Source: Canna indica
Taxonomy: Eukaryota > Streptophyta > Magnoliopsida > Zingiberales > Cannaceae
Direction of reading: 5' to 3'
Length of the DNA stretch: 64,000 nt
Assembly (NCBI GenBank): GCA_034359265.1
Contig: CP136890.1
Location: 64,419,501 to 64,483,500, forward strand
Shown: one piece after another, positions 23,784 to 35,243 of the stretch
Layout: the number at the start of each line of letters is the position of its first letter
Position numbering within the stretch: the first letter of the stretch is position 1
The notes under the pieces: generated by a model
Database searches by the model: none
The model's input: only the letters and a program-made list of their open reading frames with translations
Told to the model about the DNA's origin: nothing
Translations under genes and position numbers: made by a program

Positions 23784-25020
23784 CCTAGGCGATGGTCTGA
23801 GCTGGGATCACAAACATCGTGGAGACTCGGGGATACGACCCCGATGGATTACTCCGGATATATGGGACCAGCTCGTGGCATTATGGTTGACAGATCGATA
23901 ACAGGAGGTTTCTAAGACTGTGGCTAGAAATCGCATGTCGAGGGGAGGAGCGTGTCACACTAGCGGCTCTATTTCATTTGCAGTGCATGCGAGTTGTATG
24001 GTAAGTATTATACCTTACTTTTAATTATATATTTTATTTGTTACTCTATGTACTAATTAATGTATTTGTTTTGTAAATGTAGACGACGGTGATGGACGAC
24101 GGGACTGTCCAACGATCCTCCCCGATGGAAGTGTTTGAGCGGACTCACCGTCGAGTACATGGGACGGGGGAGTACATTGACAATCACGCTGCAATCATTA
24201 TGGTAAGTATATTTATCTAAATTATTCATTATTTATTTATAATTTAAGTTTTAGGAAAAATATGAAACAAAAAATCAAACTCGAGTAGGAGACCTACAAT
24301 CAGACGGTGATGCAGCGCGGGGGCACCCTCGAGGACTTTTACGCAGGAGCGTGGGTCGAGGCTACAGGTCGCTGGGGCCACGACCATGTATATGGCTTTG
24401 CAGATAGTGGTCATGCGCGAGCCGTGTTAGGGCCACTTGGGGCACCCACCCCTCCGGTCGCTTGTGAGCGACCGTCCACCTCCAGGACTAGTTATGATCG
24501 GAGTAGCAGGATAAGGACACTAGAGCAGACGGGTCACGTATCAGAGTGAGCTGATGGAGTGTCAGAGTCAGATGATAACGGACATCCATGCTATGCTACG
24601 CAACATCTCAAGTACGTCATACCGGAACAGGCATCCCTTTGGCATCATCAGATCCATCGACCTTGAGTCAGTCCACGTCGGTGTACACCCAAGCACTCCA
24701 GACCCCGCCATATTATGATCCAAACCTTCCTCCACCGTCGTCGTGAGATTTATTGTTTTGTTTAGATATTGACTTTGTTACTTGGATACTATACTTGATT
24801 GACTTATTTTGTTTGGATATTGATACGATAGTTTTGAATTTGAATATATGATTGTAGATAATTATAAATATAAGTATAACTGTTTTGATGTATATATGGG
24901 TGTATCTGTGATGTGTATGTGAATGGATGTGTATGAGTGTGTGAGTTATGTATCAAGTTAAATGTATCAATGTATTAATGGATATTAGAAATTTTAAAAT
25001 TTTCCAATTACATGCTAACA
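23784..25020 (+). pseudogene. CACTA#1 Transposase_24 gene, exons 3-5 (3' part)
   Basis: Continuation of the gene interrupted at 16647. The exon 3 remainder runs from GCGATGG near 23790 to ATG/GTAAGT near 23998-24001. Exon 4 starts after TGTAG near 24083 (ACGACGGTGATGGACGAC) and ends TATG/GTAAGT near 24202. Exon 5 starts GAGACCTACAATCAG near 24291 and ends near 24747 with PPSS-like residues then TGA. Compared with CACTA#3, exon 5 has frameshifts (after RTLEQ near 24530) and exon 3 carries stops. The layout confirms the five-exon structure independently of #3 and #4. Confidence 0.82.
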
Positions 25021-25410
25021 TCATCAGCAACGGCTTTCCCATGGCTGTCCGTGGGAAAGCCGTTACTGAAAGTGTATCGTATTTTCTGGGCCGCAACCTC
25101 AAAGCCGTTGCTGATAACCTACAACAACGGCTTAGTAATGAGCTTTCACTAACGGCCTTGCCACGGCCTCAGGGCCGTTGCTGATGTACATATCTACAAC
25201 GGCCCCGCAGCCGTGGCAAAACTGTGGCTAATAATGTTATTAGCAACGGCCGCAGCGTCCGTTGCTAATTCTTTGCTAAGTTATCAGCAACACGATTTTT
25301 TGCCACGGCTACGTTGCAACGGGGCGGGTCGTTGCAAGTCGTTGCTGATGTCTTTCACAACGGCTCAGCAACGGATGGAATCGTTGCTGATGTTTATTAT
25401 TCCAGTAGAG
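25020..25410 (+). repeat. CACTA#1 right subterminal repeat array
   Basis: Repeats CATCAGCAACGGC, GCCGTTGCTGAT and relatives ending at the degenerate terminus at 25410. The final repeat lies about 520 bp from the Dof start codon. Confidence 0.78.
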
Positions 25411-25919
25411 TATAGGTCATAGCTAGAAATTTCATTTTTTAATTGCGCCAAATAAAATTTTATTTTTAATATTATAATTACTTAATTAATTGTATACTAT
25501 TTTAACGCAGATTACAATTATTTAAGTATTTCATAAGTAAATTAAACTTTGTCTTTACTTAATTCATAAGTATTAGCTGAGATGCTACTTTTTGTTTTTC
25601 AATAACTTTACATATGTTAGGGTTTCCATTGCCCAATTCATGGAGCCCTCCTTATCTCTCCCTATCCCATGCATGCATGACCTCTCTCTCTCTCTGTCTA
25701 AAGACTTGAGATAAAATTGATCAAACTTTAAAGCGACAACAATCGGAGCAAAGCTAAGAATTTATCACCAAATATTCCTTAGCTTTCTCCTTGCACCTCT
25801 TTCAGTCATAGCTTCTCTCTGCAATCCCTTGTGGGTGTATATGTGTTTATGCTTCATCTCTTAATTAATCTTTTTCCGAAAGAGAGGAAAAGCCTTAAAG
25901 GAAGCACAAACACACCACC
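25411..25919 (+). promoter_or_regulatory. Upstream region and probable 5' UTR of the Dof gene
   Basis: 509 bp between the CACTA#1 end and the Dof ATG. The distal half is AT-rich; the proximal part has a CT run at about 25681-25698 (TCTCTCTCTCTCTGTC) and pyrimidine-rich stretches of the kind often found in plant 5' UTRs. No TATA box can be placed with confidence; the transcription start could lie here or within the CACTA#1 end. Confidence 0.45.
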
Positions 25920-27040
25920 ATGGTTTTCCCATCGTTTCCCCTCTGTTTAGATCCACCCAACTGGAACCAGGTGAGTTCTCTTCTCCTTAATTTCCATTTC
26001 CTGCAGAAAAAAGTAAATAACGTACCATTAAGTTCTTTCTTTCTCCTTATTTTTTTTTCTTATCTATATATTGTTCATCATTTATATAGCAACAAGCTCC
26101 TCAGCTTGGCAACAGTAGCAGCGGCGGCGGAAATGAAGCTCGCCAGATCCCACCACCTCCTTGTCTGGTATCGCGAGCTGAAGTTGGGATGACTGGCTCA
26201 ATCAGGCCGGGGTCGATGGCCGCACGAGCTCAGCTCGCAAAGCTCGCCGGTCAGCCGGTCGAGCCAGCAGCAGCTCTCAAGTGCCCGCGGTGCAACTCCA
26301 CCAACACCAAGTTCTGCTACTTCAACAACTACTCCCTCTCACAGCCTCGCCACTTCTGCAAGACTTGCCGCCGCTATTGGACACGCGGTGGCGCCCTCCG
26401 GAACGTCCCCGTTGGCGGTGGCTGCCGTAGAACCAAGCGGATTGCGAAGCCTGGTGGCAGCTCCTCAATTTCTTTGGTTGCCTCTTCAACAGTCAGTCGC
26501 CAAACTGGTGGTGCATCGTCGTCTTCCGCCACCACAATTCTACTGCCACGGAGGCCACCGGCGTTGACATCGTTGCACCCACTGTCAGATAGCAGTACTC
26601 CTGCTGGAGAGTTGAGCTTTGCGGAGATCCAAACCCTAGGAGCAGTAGACCATCAGGTCGGGTTCGAAAATTTAAGGTTTGAGCAACAAATCCAGAGCTC
26701 CCCTATGATTTTCAGTGGATTGATGGAGTCTCTTCCGCAGACCCAGTTGCAGCCTCGACAGCCATCATTGGCACCGGTTCCAAGCATATACACATCCTTC
26801 ATCGGAGATAGCACCGAACTGGATGACCGATTTGCTGATCAACTTGAAATCAATAGAGTTTCGAGCACTGGGCTCCGAACGGCCTCTGAGAAGATGGAAA
26901 ACAACGCACAGCAGCTAAATCATCTTCCACAGCATGTTTGGGGTGGGGGCACTGGCGGCGGCGGCAGTGGCAGTGGTGGATGGTCAACAGGTTTCTCGCG
27001 CTTCATCAATTCTTCATCGACTGACCACAGTTTACTTTAA
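25920..27040 (+). CDS. Dof zinc-finger transcription factor (PEAR/Dof5.6-like)
   Basis: Two exons: 25920-25970 (17 codons, [17 protein letters not shown]) and 26090-27040, with a phase-0 intron (AACCAG/GTGAGT to ATATAG/CAACAA); 333 residues. The frame through the junction is open and joins the Dof exon exactly, which supports the splice. The Dof finger is at about residues 80-135 with zinc-binding Cys82, 85, 107 and 110 (C-x2-C-x21-C-x2-C), followed by GGGCRRTKR. Dof proteins bind AAAG cores in DNA in the nucleus. The MVF..LDPPNW start, a tiny first exon, a [15 protein letters not shown] stretch before the finger and the Gly/Trp-rich C-terminus are traits of the vascular Dof group (Arabidopsis Dof2.4, Dof5.1, Dof3.6, Dof5.6); the exact orthologue is not settled. 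It looks intact. Confidence 0.95.
25971..26089 (+). other. Intron of the Dof gene
   Basis: 119 bp, GT-AG, T-rich before the acceptor (TTATATAG). It separates the short N-terminal exon from the DNA-binding exon, the usual place in this Dof subgroup. Confidence 0.9.
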
Positions 27041-28364
27041 TTCTATATATGCTAGTACATCTCTTGATCAGATACCTACGTACTTTAATTTGTGGGAAGA
27101 ATTTGAAAGCACCGATAACGGTCAGCTTAATGGAGCAGTAAGTTTATTAAAGAAAATGGGATCAGCGAGGAGATATGGATAATTAAATCAGCTACACTGG
27201 AGGATATCCATCAAAGAATCAGTAACTCGATCCTACTTGCTTAATTACTATATATATATATATTTATAGCAAGAGATTACTTCATTACTATTATATGGTG
27301 TACATCATCTGTATCAATTAATGCTGATCAAGAACAATACATTGGAAATTAATCATAGGTAGGAAGCTTGTAATTCGCTGACTACAACAAAACCGCTTGA
27401 TTTATAAACTTTAGTCTAGATATATGATATATAGTTTTTCCTGTACGTTCCTCTTCATTAAATTAGATATTATTTAGATACATATTAATTTACAGCAGAA
27501 ACTTAATTGGTATGTTTGAATTCACGTACGTGTGCATGATTATATTTATTCATGTTTAATTTATGCGTGAGAAAATATATATTTATATACGTGATTATAG
27601 ATATATATATATATATATAGTACTGCATCCAATAATTTAGAATACACCATTGATCAAGACCTCCAAATCACATGCGATCACACCTTCAATTTGATGAGGA
27701 TAATATAATTGCAAAGTTTGCCTAATTAATTAGTTCTTGATCATTGGAATATATGATATATTTGGGATTAATGATCGTTGAGATCAAGAATCTCTCTCTC
27801 TGGGGTATTCCCGAGGGTGGAAAGAGCAGCTGAGTGGTTAGAGACTTAGAGTTGCTATATTCCAATTTCCAAGAGAATTCTCAGTAAAATACAAACACTC
27901 AGCCTTTTCTGCAACATCGTTATGATTGTGTGCAGATTAAAGCTATCATGGACACCTTCTCATCTTTTAATAGATACTTGGCTGAATGTCCACTTTGACC
28001 ACCATTGTTTAGCCACTCCATGCATGCAGGTATATATATATATATATCTTCTTCCGCATACTCTATATTTGTAATTTCCTTAATTAATTAGTTAATTCTT
28101 CTCCAGCTTTAATTAAACGATCATTATGCATATACTATGGACTCCCTTGCATTGGAGTAATTAAGCAAAACATCTACATTGCAAATAATTTATTCATATA
28201 TATATATCCTCTTTAATCCAACAGTAACAGAGAATCTGTGCATGTGCACTTATGAAGACAAACAGCTAGCCACGATCGTAAACAGGAGACAAAGAGACAG
28301 CTCACTTTATTCTTCTGGCCGGGTTTAGTGCTCGATTTCATTCCAGCAAAGTAATTGCTGAATA

Positions 28365-28367
<3 letters not shown>

Positions 28368-28408
<41 letters not shown>
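28368..28408. repeat. (CT)n microsatellite
   Basis: About 20 CT units without interruption, 1.3 kb downstream of the Dof stop codon. Confidence 0.95.
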
Positions 28409-28413
<5 letters not shown>

Positions 28414-29335
28414 ATCACTTTGCATTTGTACGGTAGTAATCTATCTATATTGCTTAGGAGTACTTCATGCATGCACAATCACGACAAAATCAAATTAAAG
28501 GAAACCCTTGCAAGGAAGAATTAACGTACGAGTACTACCGAGCCTAGTCGTACGTAGAAGCTCAAGCGTGTGTGTATATATATATATGCATCGAAACATG
28601 CAATGAAATGAAAAATCAATTGTACTCAGACAATGTGACAAACATACATGAGATCAGCCATATATGCTTATGTACGTTCTCCCAACACATAATTAATGCT
28701 ACATATGTATCTTTTGTTTGAGCATATAGTATATTAACTGATGTTGATTAATTAAAGCTGGTGTTTGGTTAGCCAATAGCCGGAGAAGGATGTACGTGCA
28801 GTGTTGGTATGTTGTTGGTGTTGGAAGAATAAACTAATTTACATTAAGAGGGAGGAATTAATGTTTCAGAGAAGCCACGCTGGGTATACATGTTAAGATT
28901 TCTCTATTGGCTAATCATGATAAGATGTGATTGCATGATCATTTATAGTGATGAACGTAATTAAGGAGATATGAAATTTGACCTTTATTCTTTCTTTCTT
29001 TCTTTCAATTTATAGTAAATTACATATTTACCTGATTAATTCAGTCAGTTTTCACTAGTACCAGGTTCTAATTAGTACCTCACTATAATAAAAATTGCGC
29101 AATTACCTTAATATAATATTTCTTAAGGCGTTTTTGTCACCTATCACTTGAAATAGTGAGTAGATAATTAGCGGCAAATAAACACTAAAGTTAACATCAT
29201 TGCATGTCGTTTAGCTATTTTTAACGCACTTTGAAATGCCTATTATTTTTCATACAACATCTACAAATGCATACCTTAAGAATATAAACTAATATATGCA
29301 ATTTTTGAAGACACTTTCTTACAACATCTACAAAT

Positions 29336-29425
29336 ATAATTTCGGTAGGTCTTGGGTTCGATCCCTTGGTGTGTGTTGTGTTCTTTTCCTTCATTGGAAT
29401 GAAAAACTAATGTTGGCAAAAAAAA
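29336..29425 (+). mobile_element. Possible truncated SINE 3' part
   Basis: GGTCTTGGGTTCGATCCC resembles an RNA polymerase III B box, as in tRNA-derived SINEs, followed after about 60 bp by an A run (29420-29428). No A box lies at the proper distance upstream. Weak call. Confidence 0.25.
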
Positions 29426-29958
29426 AACACATCGACAAATGTTCTAAAAATGATGCAGCATATATATTGTTATTTGTTACAATAGTAATGCAATATACAT
29501 TATTTTCTTAGACAATATATGGACTGGACTAGCACTTTGAGCCCGACCGGATTAGGTCTAGAAGCGCTCACATTCATGAACCATATTCAAGTTAAGCTAG
29601 ACGCAACTTAGCACAGGGGCTCCACCCGACCATACAAGTATACTTACGTCCTCATTAATTACAATGGATACGTCAATTATGAACTCGACATCTCCGGGAT
29701 TATATTAGTTTCGATCCATTTTGAGCACATCTATACGAGATTCAGGAAGACATTATCACCAGACATCCATCATCCCGCACTATATACAGACACAACACAC
29801 ATTAGGTAAAGAACTCAGTTTCTGATTCCAACTTACATATCCACATTTGGGATTCTTTCTTACTTGAGCACCGAAGTATCTTTGCTGGTCCCTCCACTTG
29901 AGTCGGACCGGACTAGGAGACGCGTAGGACCATACCACTCCGACTTTAGGCAAGAACA

Positions 29959-29985
29959 TTTGACGCCCACCATGGGACCGAGGAA
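29959..29985 (+). promoter_or_regulatory. Primer-binding site of the Tat-type element
   Basis: TTTGACGCCCACCATGGGAC directly after the 5' LTR end. Tat-lineage elements carry a TGGCGCC..GTGGG-type site here, so this is a diverged version. The tRNA species is not determined. Confidence 0.5.
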
Positions 29986-29988
29986 ATC

Positions 29989-32445
29989 TTGTTTGTCATA
30001 CCAGGATTGGCACTCGGAGTCAAGCTAACGTTGTCGCACAAAGGCAACATCATAGCAGCAATGTTTCTTCGCTACCCGGAGACGCTAACGAGGAGTGATT
30101 TTCCGATACCTGCAAACCTCAAACTAGAAGAACTACGCCGCATGATCACCGACCTCCGGGCGCACAACCAAAGCTTAACAACCCAGATTGCGGCTTTAAA
30201 GCAACTAAGGGAACAAAACTCGGATAAGCGTGATATCATCGCTGCTCGAAGCACGATGAAGACACTATTTGTAGAGATCCGAGAGGCCAACCTCCGTCTT
30301 TCGGGATGAGGTCTCCCGCACACAACATTAGAGAGAAGAGGAGGACACTAGGGTTACAGAGATCGCTTCTCTCCCTACTGTCAATTCGGGAGCTTTTGCT
30401 GAGCACTTCATGGTTGTTCGTCTCCCCGACAACTTCAAACTGTTGATCACACTCAAGCCCTACGACGACACAAGCGACCGGCCACCCACCTAACAAAGTT
30501 CAGATCGATGATGCTCCTCAACGGAGCAACCAACTCTATCCTCTACCGAGCCTTTAATTTCCAACGTTTTTGGAAAAGGCCACACTGCTTTGGTACTCCA
30601 CCCTACCACTAGGATCCATATACATACATTCCAAGAGCTCTCCCAAACCTTCACCAACTAGTTCTCCTCATCGTAGATCAATTCCAAGACCGAGAACTCC
30701 CTCCATTATATTAAGCGGGACAACATGAGTAGCTAAGGGACCTAGAAGAGGTTCCATGCCATGGCCATGGAGATGTTGGCTTAAGATTTTCAACCTTAGT
30801 CTTAATCTCGATTTTGATGATAATAAATATGAAACTAATGATTTCATGGAGAAATATTTTTAGGTTTCATATCGATTTGGGCACAACATCTCCGATCAAA
30901 AAAATAGAAAAATAAGAGAAATCAGCAAAGACGCTCGTCGACGATCAATATTCATCGAGAAGTCCGAGTCTAGGTCTAGAGTGTCTAGATTATATGTATA
31001 TCCTCTATTTGATGCATAAGAACCTAAAAATTAAAATTCGATCCCCGAAAACTTGAAAACTAGATAAATCAAAAAATGACCCAGAAATTTTCAATGTACA
31101 GGAAGCTCCTTAGAGGGCTATATGATTTTCGGCAACTCATTCGCACCAAAAGCCCCAATAATTGTTCATTGGATAGAAACAAGTTAGAGACCAATTTTAA
31201 GAAATTTTTGAAAACCCTTAACTCATCCATGTTTGACCAGGGAGATTTTAAAATTTTCGATTTTCGCAAATTTGTATTAGAACCCAAAATTTAGATTTAA
31301 TTTGACCCTTAAGGATTTTAATTATTCTAATACTTTTATTGAATCTAAAGTGGGGGGGTATTTCCTTATTTATATTTATGTTTTAAAGTTAATGGAGAGC
31401 AAGAATAAATATAGACATTGACTTACCAGTGTGTTATTAGAATGAAGATAAGGACTGAAATTTTAGACCTTACCCCTTACCAGTGTGTTATCGGTCTACG
31501 CCCGCCGATCATTGGCCGATTGAGTATCGACCGGTGGTTGACCGACGGAGAGCCAGCGACTGTATTTTGAGTAGTTGGGTGCCATTTCATCCGGATCTCC
31601 TAGTGCCTCTCTATAAATTTGAGACCCCAACCTTCCTTACACGTACTTACCTTACTTGAGACATCTTTAATCATTCCTAAACTTTGATTGAGCCCCATTT
31701 ATTGTGGAAACCCTAGCTTTGAGCCCTCATCTCTTTGAATGAGCATTGTCTTCATTGTTTCATCATCCAAAACATCAAGAGGAAGATAGGATTCGGTTTT
31801 GGAGCTAAGTATTGTGTTGATTGTGTTTTTGCTCCATTTATACTTGTATTTTGTTGTTATTTTCATTGTATATCAAGTGTGTGAAAACCTAGGGTGCTAG
31901 GTTTAAGATTGGTGGTTGCCTTTGTGTTGAGACCCTAAATCCACCGGTGATTAGTTTACTAGAATTAGTTGTTGTTGTTCCTTAGGGTTGAGGTGGAAGA
32001 GTGCTCTCGGTTTGAAGGCGGAGACTTTCGGGTGTGGAAGTACCTTTGGTGTGAGAGCAGAGACTCTTCGAGTAAAGGGTCCTTATTGTAAGAGAAATAA
32101 TTATAATCTAGTAAAGTTAAGTTTGAAAATCCTAAGCGGGGGTGTTTAGGTAGTGGAGCAGACATTGAGGTCGAACCACTATAAATGTATCGTGTTTGCA
32201 TTGCTATTTTGTTTGTTGTTTAAATTTCCATATTTACCTTACTTTCGCTTGCTATTCAATTTGTGAATTGCCTAAGTAACTTAAGAATTAATTAAATCGA
32301 GTTTAGGTTAAGTTTTTAGCAAACACACTATTGACCACCCCTCTCCCCCCTCTAGTGTAGGCCATTCGACTTACATGAGATCCCAAACCTCGACCCACAC
32401 ATCAAGCTAAATTCTGTCAGGCACGACCTGAAGCCATAACATAGA
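29989..32445 (+). pseudogene. Tat-type gag remnants, split by a solo LTR
   Basis: The N-terminal piece is 29989-30309, with a helical stretch LKLEELRRMITDLRAHNQSL. A gag capsid-like piece is near 30550-30770 (FLEKATLLWYSTLPLGS, QELSQTFTN then stop), which resembles the retrotransposon gag pattern of a WY/WF..LP..SI..F..L..F. After the solo LTR the frame seems to go on at about 32377-32440 (PNLDPHIKLNSVRHDLKP). Several stops interrupt it. Non-functional. Confidence 0.6.
30774..32375 (+). mobile_element. Solo Sirevirus-type LTR in Tat gag
   Basis: Starts TGTTGGCTTAAGATTTTC and ends CATTCGACTTACA. Flanks are GGAGA (30769-30773) and TGAGA (32376-32380), a 5-bp TSD with one change. It is 1602 bp. 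It holds a palindrome cluster at 31497-31560, TATA-like CTATAAATT at about 31611, and the shared core (GTAGTGGAGCAGACATT, CGAACCACTATAAATG) near 32149-32195. No internal sequence or second LTR adjoins, and gag text lies on both sides, so it is a solo LTR formed by recombination. Confidence 0.85.
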
Positions 32446-32635
32446 GATTATTTCTTTTGTGGCAATTAGTAGAAATAATCTAATTGCTACTAAATTAACT
32501 TAAAGGGAGGAAATATTTTACATCATTTAGCAACTATTATTTAAAAAATTCTACAAAAAACTTATATATTTAATGACAATTTTTTTAAATATAAATTTAA
32601 AAATGTCTATAATTATTACAATATAATTCTCCTTT
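32440..32635 (-). mobile_element. Remnant related to the CACTA MITE at 3321
   Basis: AGAGATTATTTCTTTTGTGGCAATTAGTAG and the following bases (AAATATTTTACATCATT..AGCAACTATTATT) match the reversed right half of the 3321-3648 MITE. The terminus is worn (ATAACATAGAG in place of CACTACAAGAG) and the other end is not found. Confidence 0.45.
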
Positions 32636-32839
32636 TACTCCGATGGAGGTCTTTATCTTGTTTTTTAAGACAACTTTCCTCTTTCATCTTCTCTGAAGGA
32701 GGACAGTTGAAATTTTACCAAACACGTTGCCATCGGCAGAGAACGGACGATCGAAATTCGCTCATCTCGGAGCTTCTACAATTTGAGGAAGACAATCGAA
32801 CTTTGATTTTCTCCAATTTCCAACAGCGAAGGGATGACC

Positions 32840-33470
32840 CACTACAACATAGTAATGATATTTTGGCGGATTAAAATGGACGCCAATTATTGGTGTCAGT
32901 TTTAATTTAAAAAACATGATTAATTGAAATCAAATCGGCACCAAAATAGGACGCCAATTTTTTTTCCATTCCCCCTTCCTTTTCCCTCCCGCCTCCTTCA
33001 CCCTAAACCTTATTTCTCCTTTTTCTTCGATCCTAGGATCGTCGCATTTGGCAACCCTTCCCGTTCTCGTTTCTCGCATTCGATCCGCCCCCGAGCTCCT
33101 CTCCCCTCCATTGCATCGACTTCAAGACCGAGGGGGTGGACTCCTCCGATGAGAAGGTTTCAACTCTCTCAAGTACTTGCAAATGATGGGGGGCGCGAGA
33201 CTTGATTTCTTGTGCATAGTGCTCGAGATAGGCTTCAATTTTATCTTCTCGGTGAGTTCCCACTCTTCTCCTGCACCCACTAGCTCATTCAATTAATGGG
33301 TTTTGCCAATTTTTATTTGGAACTAGAAAAAAACCCTTCCTTCCTATAGCTTCCGGTAAGCCCTCTCTTTTATCTATGGATGCATCTATTTTGGTTTTGT
33401 TCTTTTTGATAGAAACATAGGGATGCTAATCCCACCCATGTGGTAATTAAAAGCTATTAAGAATACTATG
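32840..33470 (+). mobile_element. Possible CACTA end with captured DNA
   Basis: CACTACAACATAGTAATG at 32840 has a CACTA-type terminus, followed by subterminal motif pairs (TGGCGGATTAAAATGGACGCC, then GGACGCCAATT). From about 32975 the composition changes to a C/T-rich leader-like stretch with an open frame to 33205 and a donor-like CG/GTGAGT at about 33251. This resembles the 5' end of a host gene carried by a transposon. No partner terminus was found and the protein is unrecognised. Confidence 0.35.
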
Positions 33471-33476
33471 GATTGT

Positions 33477-33478
<2 letters not shown>

Positions 33479-33518
<40 letters not shown>
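33479..33518. repeat. (AG)n microsatellite
   Basis: About 20 uninterrupted AG units. Confidence 0.95.
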
Positions 33519-33521
<3 letters not shown>

Positions 33522-33767
33522 GAAAGGTGTTCCGTGCTCGTCCAGATCGGAAGGAGTTCTGAGAGAGCTGGGCTAGTACTTGGAAGCCACCTAGTTCGTC
33601 GTGTTCGCTTGTGTACCAACCATAGAGGGTGTTCGTCTTTGGCAGCACCTAGGATCCGAAGCCTTGGTCTTGTGGAGCAGAAGACGGTGCTCGGCCTTCA
33701 AGGGTATATTCCTAATCTAGTATTGATTTAATCGAGATGTATGGATCTGTTTGGGTAGAGAATTGAT

Positions 33768-34955
33768 TTATTCTTCCATTGTGTGTAAAATTTTTGTTGC
33801 TTGCTCGATCCTCGCTAACCCAACAAGATCCTCCTCCTCCAAAATCGCGACACTCCATGTCGTAGCCCTCCACTTTCGCTTGAGAGGAGTAGAAGGAGAG
33901 GGAGACGGAGAAGGCGAGGGGACCCTCAGTCTGTTCAACCCCTTCTCATCAAAAGAATAGGCCCGCGGTCCCGAGATCCTTACCGACTTTGACAAATGCG
34001 GACGAGGTGAGACATCAATCATCGGCCTTTTCCCTTTGTCGATCGTCAGATCTTCCCTTTCAGCCCCTCCAATTAATTTGGACAGGCTAGCCGCTAGATT
34101 CATCTTTAGAGCCATGTTGTTTTCAAAATACAGCTTGGAATCAACGTATTCAGAAAATGGCTAGGATGGTAGACAAACACCATACAAACTTAAACTTATT
34201 TATATATCTTATGACCCATGACTCATCCCAGTCCCATTTCAATAGCTCCTTGTAAGAAAAAGTAATTGAAGGTATGCACTGATCCAAAAACCTAATTACT
34301 AGCCTCTCCTTAGGCAAAATGGCCCCCTCCTCTAGAGTTAGGATGGTGGTCAAATTCCGCCTCTAGAATAAAGGAAACCTCTCAGTTGGCGACACCTTGT
34401 CCGGAAAGAACTGCCAATCACTCGGTCTGGACCTCAGCTTGAAGAACTGCCTCTTGAAATTTTTATAAGAACTCTTGAACAAACCAAAGAGTCCCTTCCC
34501 TAGGGTGCTACTGAAGGACACCCACTGGCCTTTCTGTGTCCCTTTGGCTTGGAAGAAAGAAAAGAACACACAGAGGCTCGGCTCGACACCGAGGAACTCC
34601 ATCAAAATTTCAAAATAGCGGACAAATGCCCAACTATTTGGATGAAAATGCATCGAGACGAAAATTCGATTGGATCAACACCTCACATTCAAAGTCAGTG
34701 AAGGGCAACTTGATACCAAGGTACTCAAACATGGTCCGATACACAATAATGAACTCAGGGTCCAACCTGCAAAATGTAGGACCCTATCATCCGAAGTGCA
34801 AGGAAAACATTCGAAGGCATCCTCGTCACCAGAACGAGAAAGTAACGTGCCTTTGCAGAAGGCCGTAATGTCACTTGAGCTGGTCATCGCCAAACTATCT
34901 CACCTTATTTCTTCATGGACCCACGAGTAAGGTTCTGCACCCTCTCCCGGCATAT
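33768..34955 (-). pseudogene. Antisense Transposase_28-like ORF of the Tat element
   Basis: Minus-strand reading blocks at 34893-34675, 34653-34363, 34353-34150 and 34115-33768. The block LHPNSWAF-like (here FHPNSWAFVRYFEILMEFLG) and VEPSLCVFFSFFQAK followed by KGQWVSFSS are typical of the plant 'putative gypsy type transposon' domain (Transposase_28, PF04195). Frame changes between blocks make it a pseudogene. It lies downstream of where pol would be and runs opposite to gag. In Tat-lineage elements extra antisense ORFs between pol and the 3' LTR are known, which fits. The last block has a basic KGKRP and a Ser-Pro repeat. Confidence 0.6.
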
Positions 34956-35243
34956 CTACCACGTTCTTTCCGTGCAGTTATCATTTTTTCAACCAAACTA
35001 GAAACCCTAATGAATGAGGGACGAGTTAGTATAACGTATCAACCTAGGGCCAACCTCGAGAAAGAAAAAACGAAAGGTAGGGTCATGAGGACTCACTGGG
35101 AACAGGTGAAGGCGAACGAGACGGTGAATGATGAGATAATGCCTTCGACGAAAGTCTCAGGAGCAAGAAGAAAGAAACGAGCACAAACTCAAAATGCGAG
35201 AAAGCTTAATATGAAAGAAAGGGAGGAATTAGAAAAGCCCAAG

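Larger units (their letters stand above)
4716..25410 (+). mobile_element. CACTA#1, host of nested insertions
   Basis: The left end CACTACTAGAAATAT (4716) and the right end, degenerate on the opposite strand as CTCTACTGGAATAAT (25410), are both flanked by TAT (4713-4715 and 25411-25413), a 3-bp CACTA TSD. Subterminal GCAACGGC-type repeats occur at about 4740-4990 and 25020-25400. Both genes read left to right: TNP2-type transposase (from 6064) and Transposase_24 (from 16082). The element is interrupted by CACTA#2 (6123-12619) and a solo LTR (16647-23783). Removing both leaves about 7.1 kb, close to CACTA#4 (6.75 kb). It is the oldest layer here; both genes carry several stops. Confidence 0.93.
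27041..29519. other. Host intergenic DNA, no gene seen
   Basis: AT-rich sequence with TA runs (27251-27262, 27602-27618, 28031-28046, 28197-28207), one CT microsatellite (28368-28408) and no convincing ORF. The 3' UTR of the Dof gene must lie in the first few hundred bases, but no single poly(A) signal stands out. At 29340-29420 a tRNA-like box (GGGTTCGATCCC) is followed by an A run, which may be the 3' piece of a SINE. Confidence 0.6.

Noticed and set aside
27815..27870. A-box-like GAGCAGCTGAGTGGTTAGAG suggesting a tRNA or SINE
   Set aside because: No B box follows at the right distance and no cloverleaf can be drawn.
29080..29157. CACTATAATAAAA ... AATAGTG as a tiny CACTA MITE
   Set aside because: Only six terminal bases match, no subterminal structure and no 3-bp TSD.
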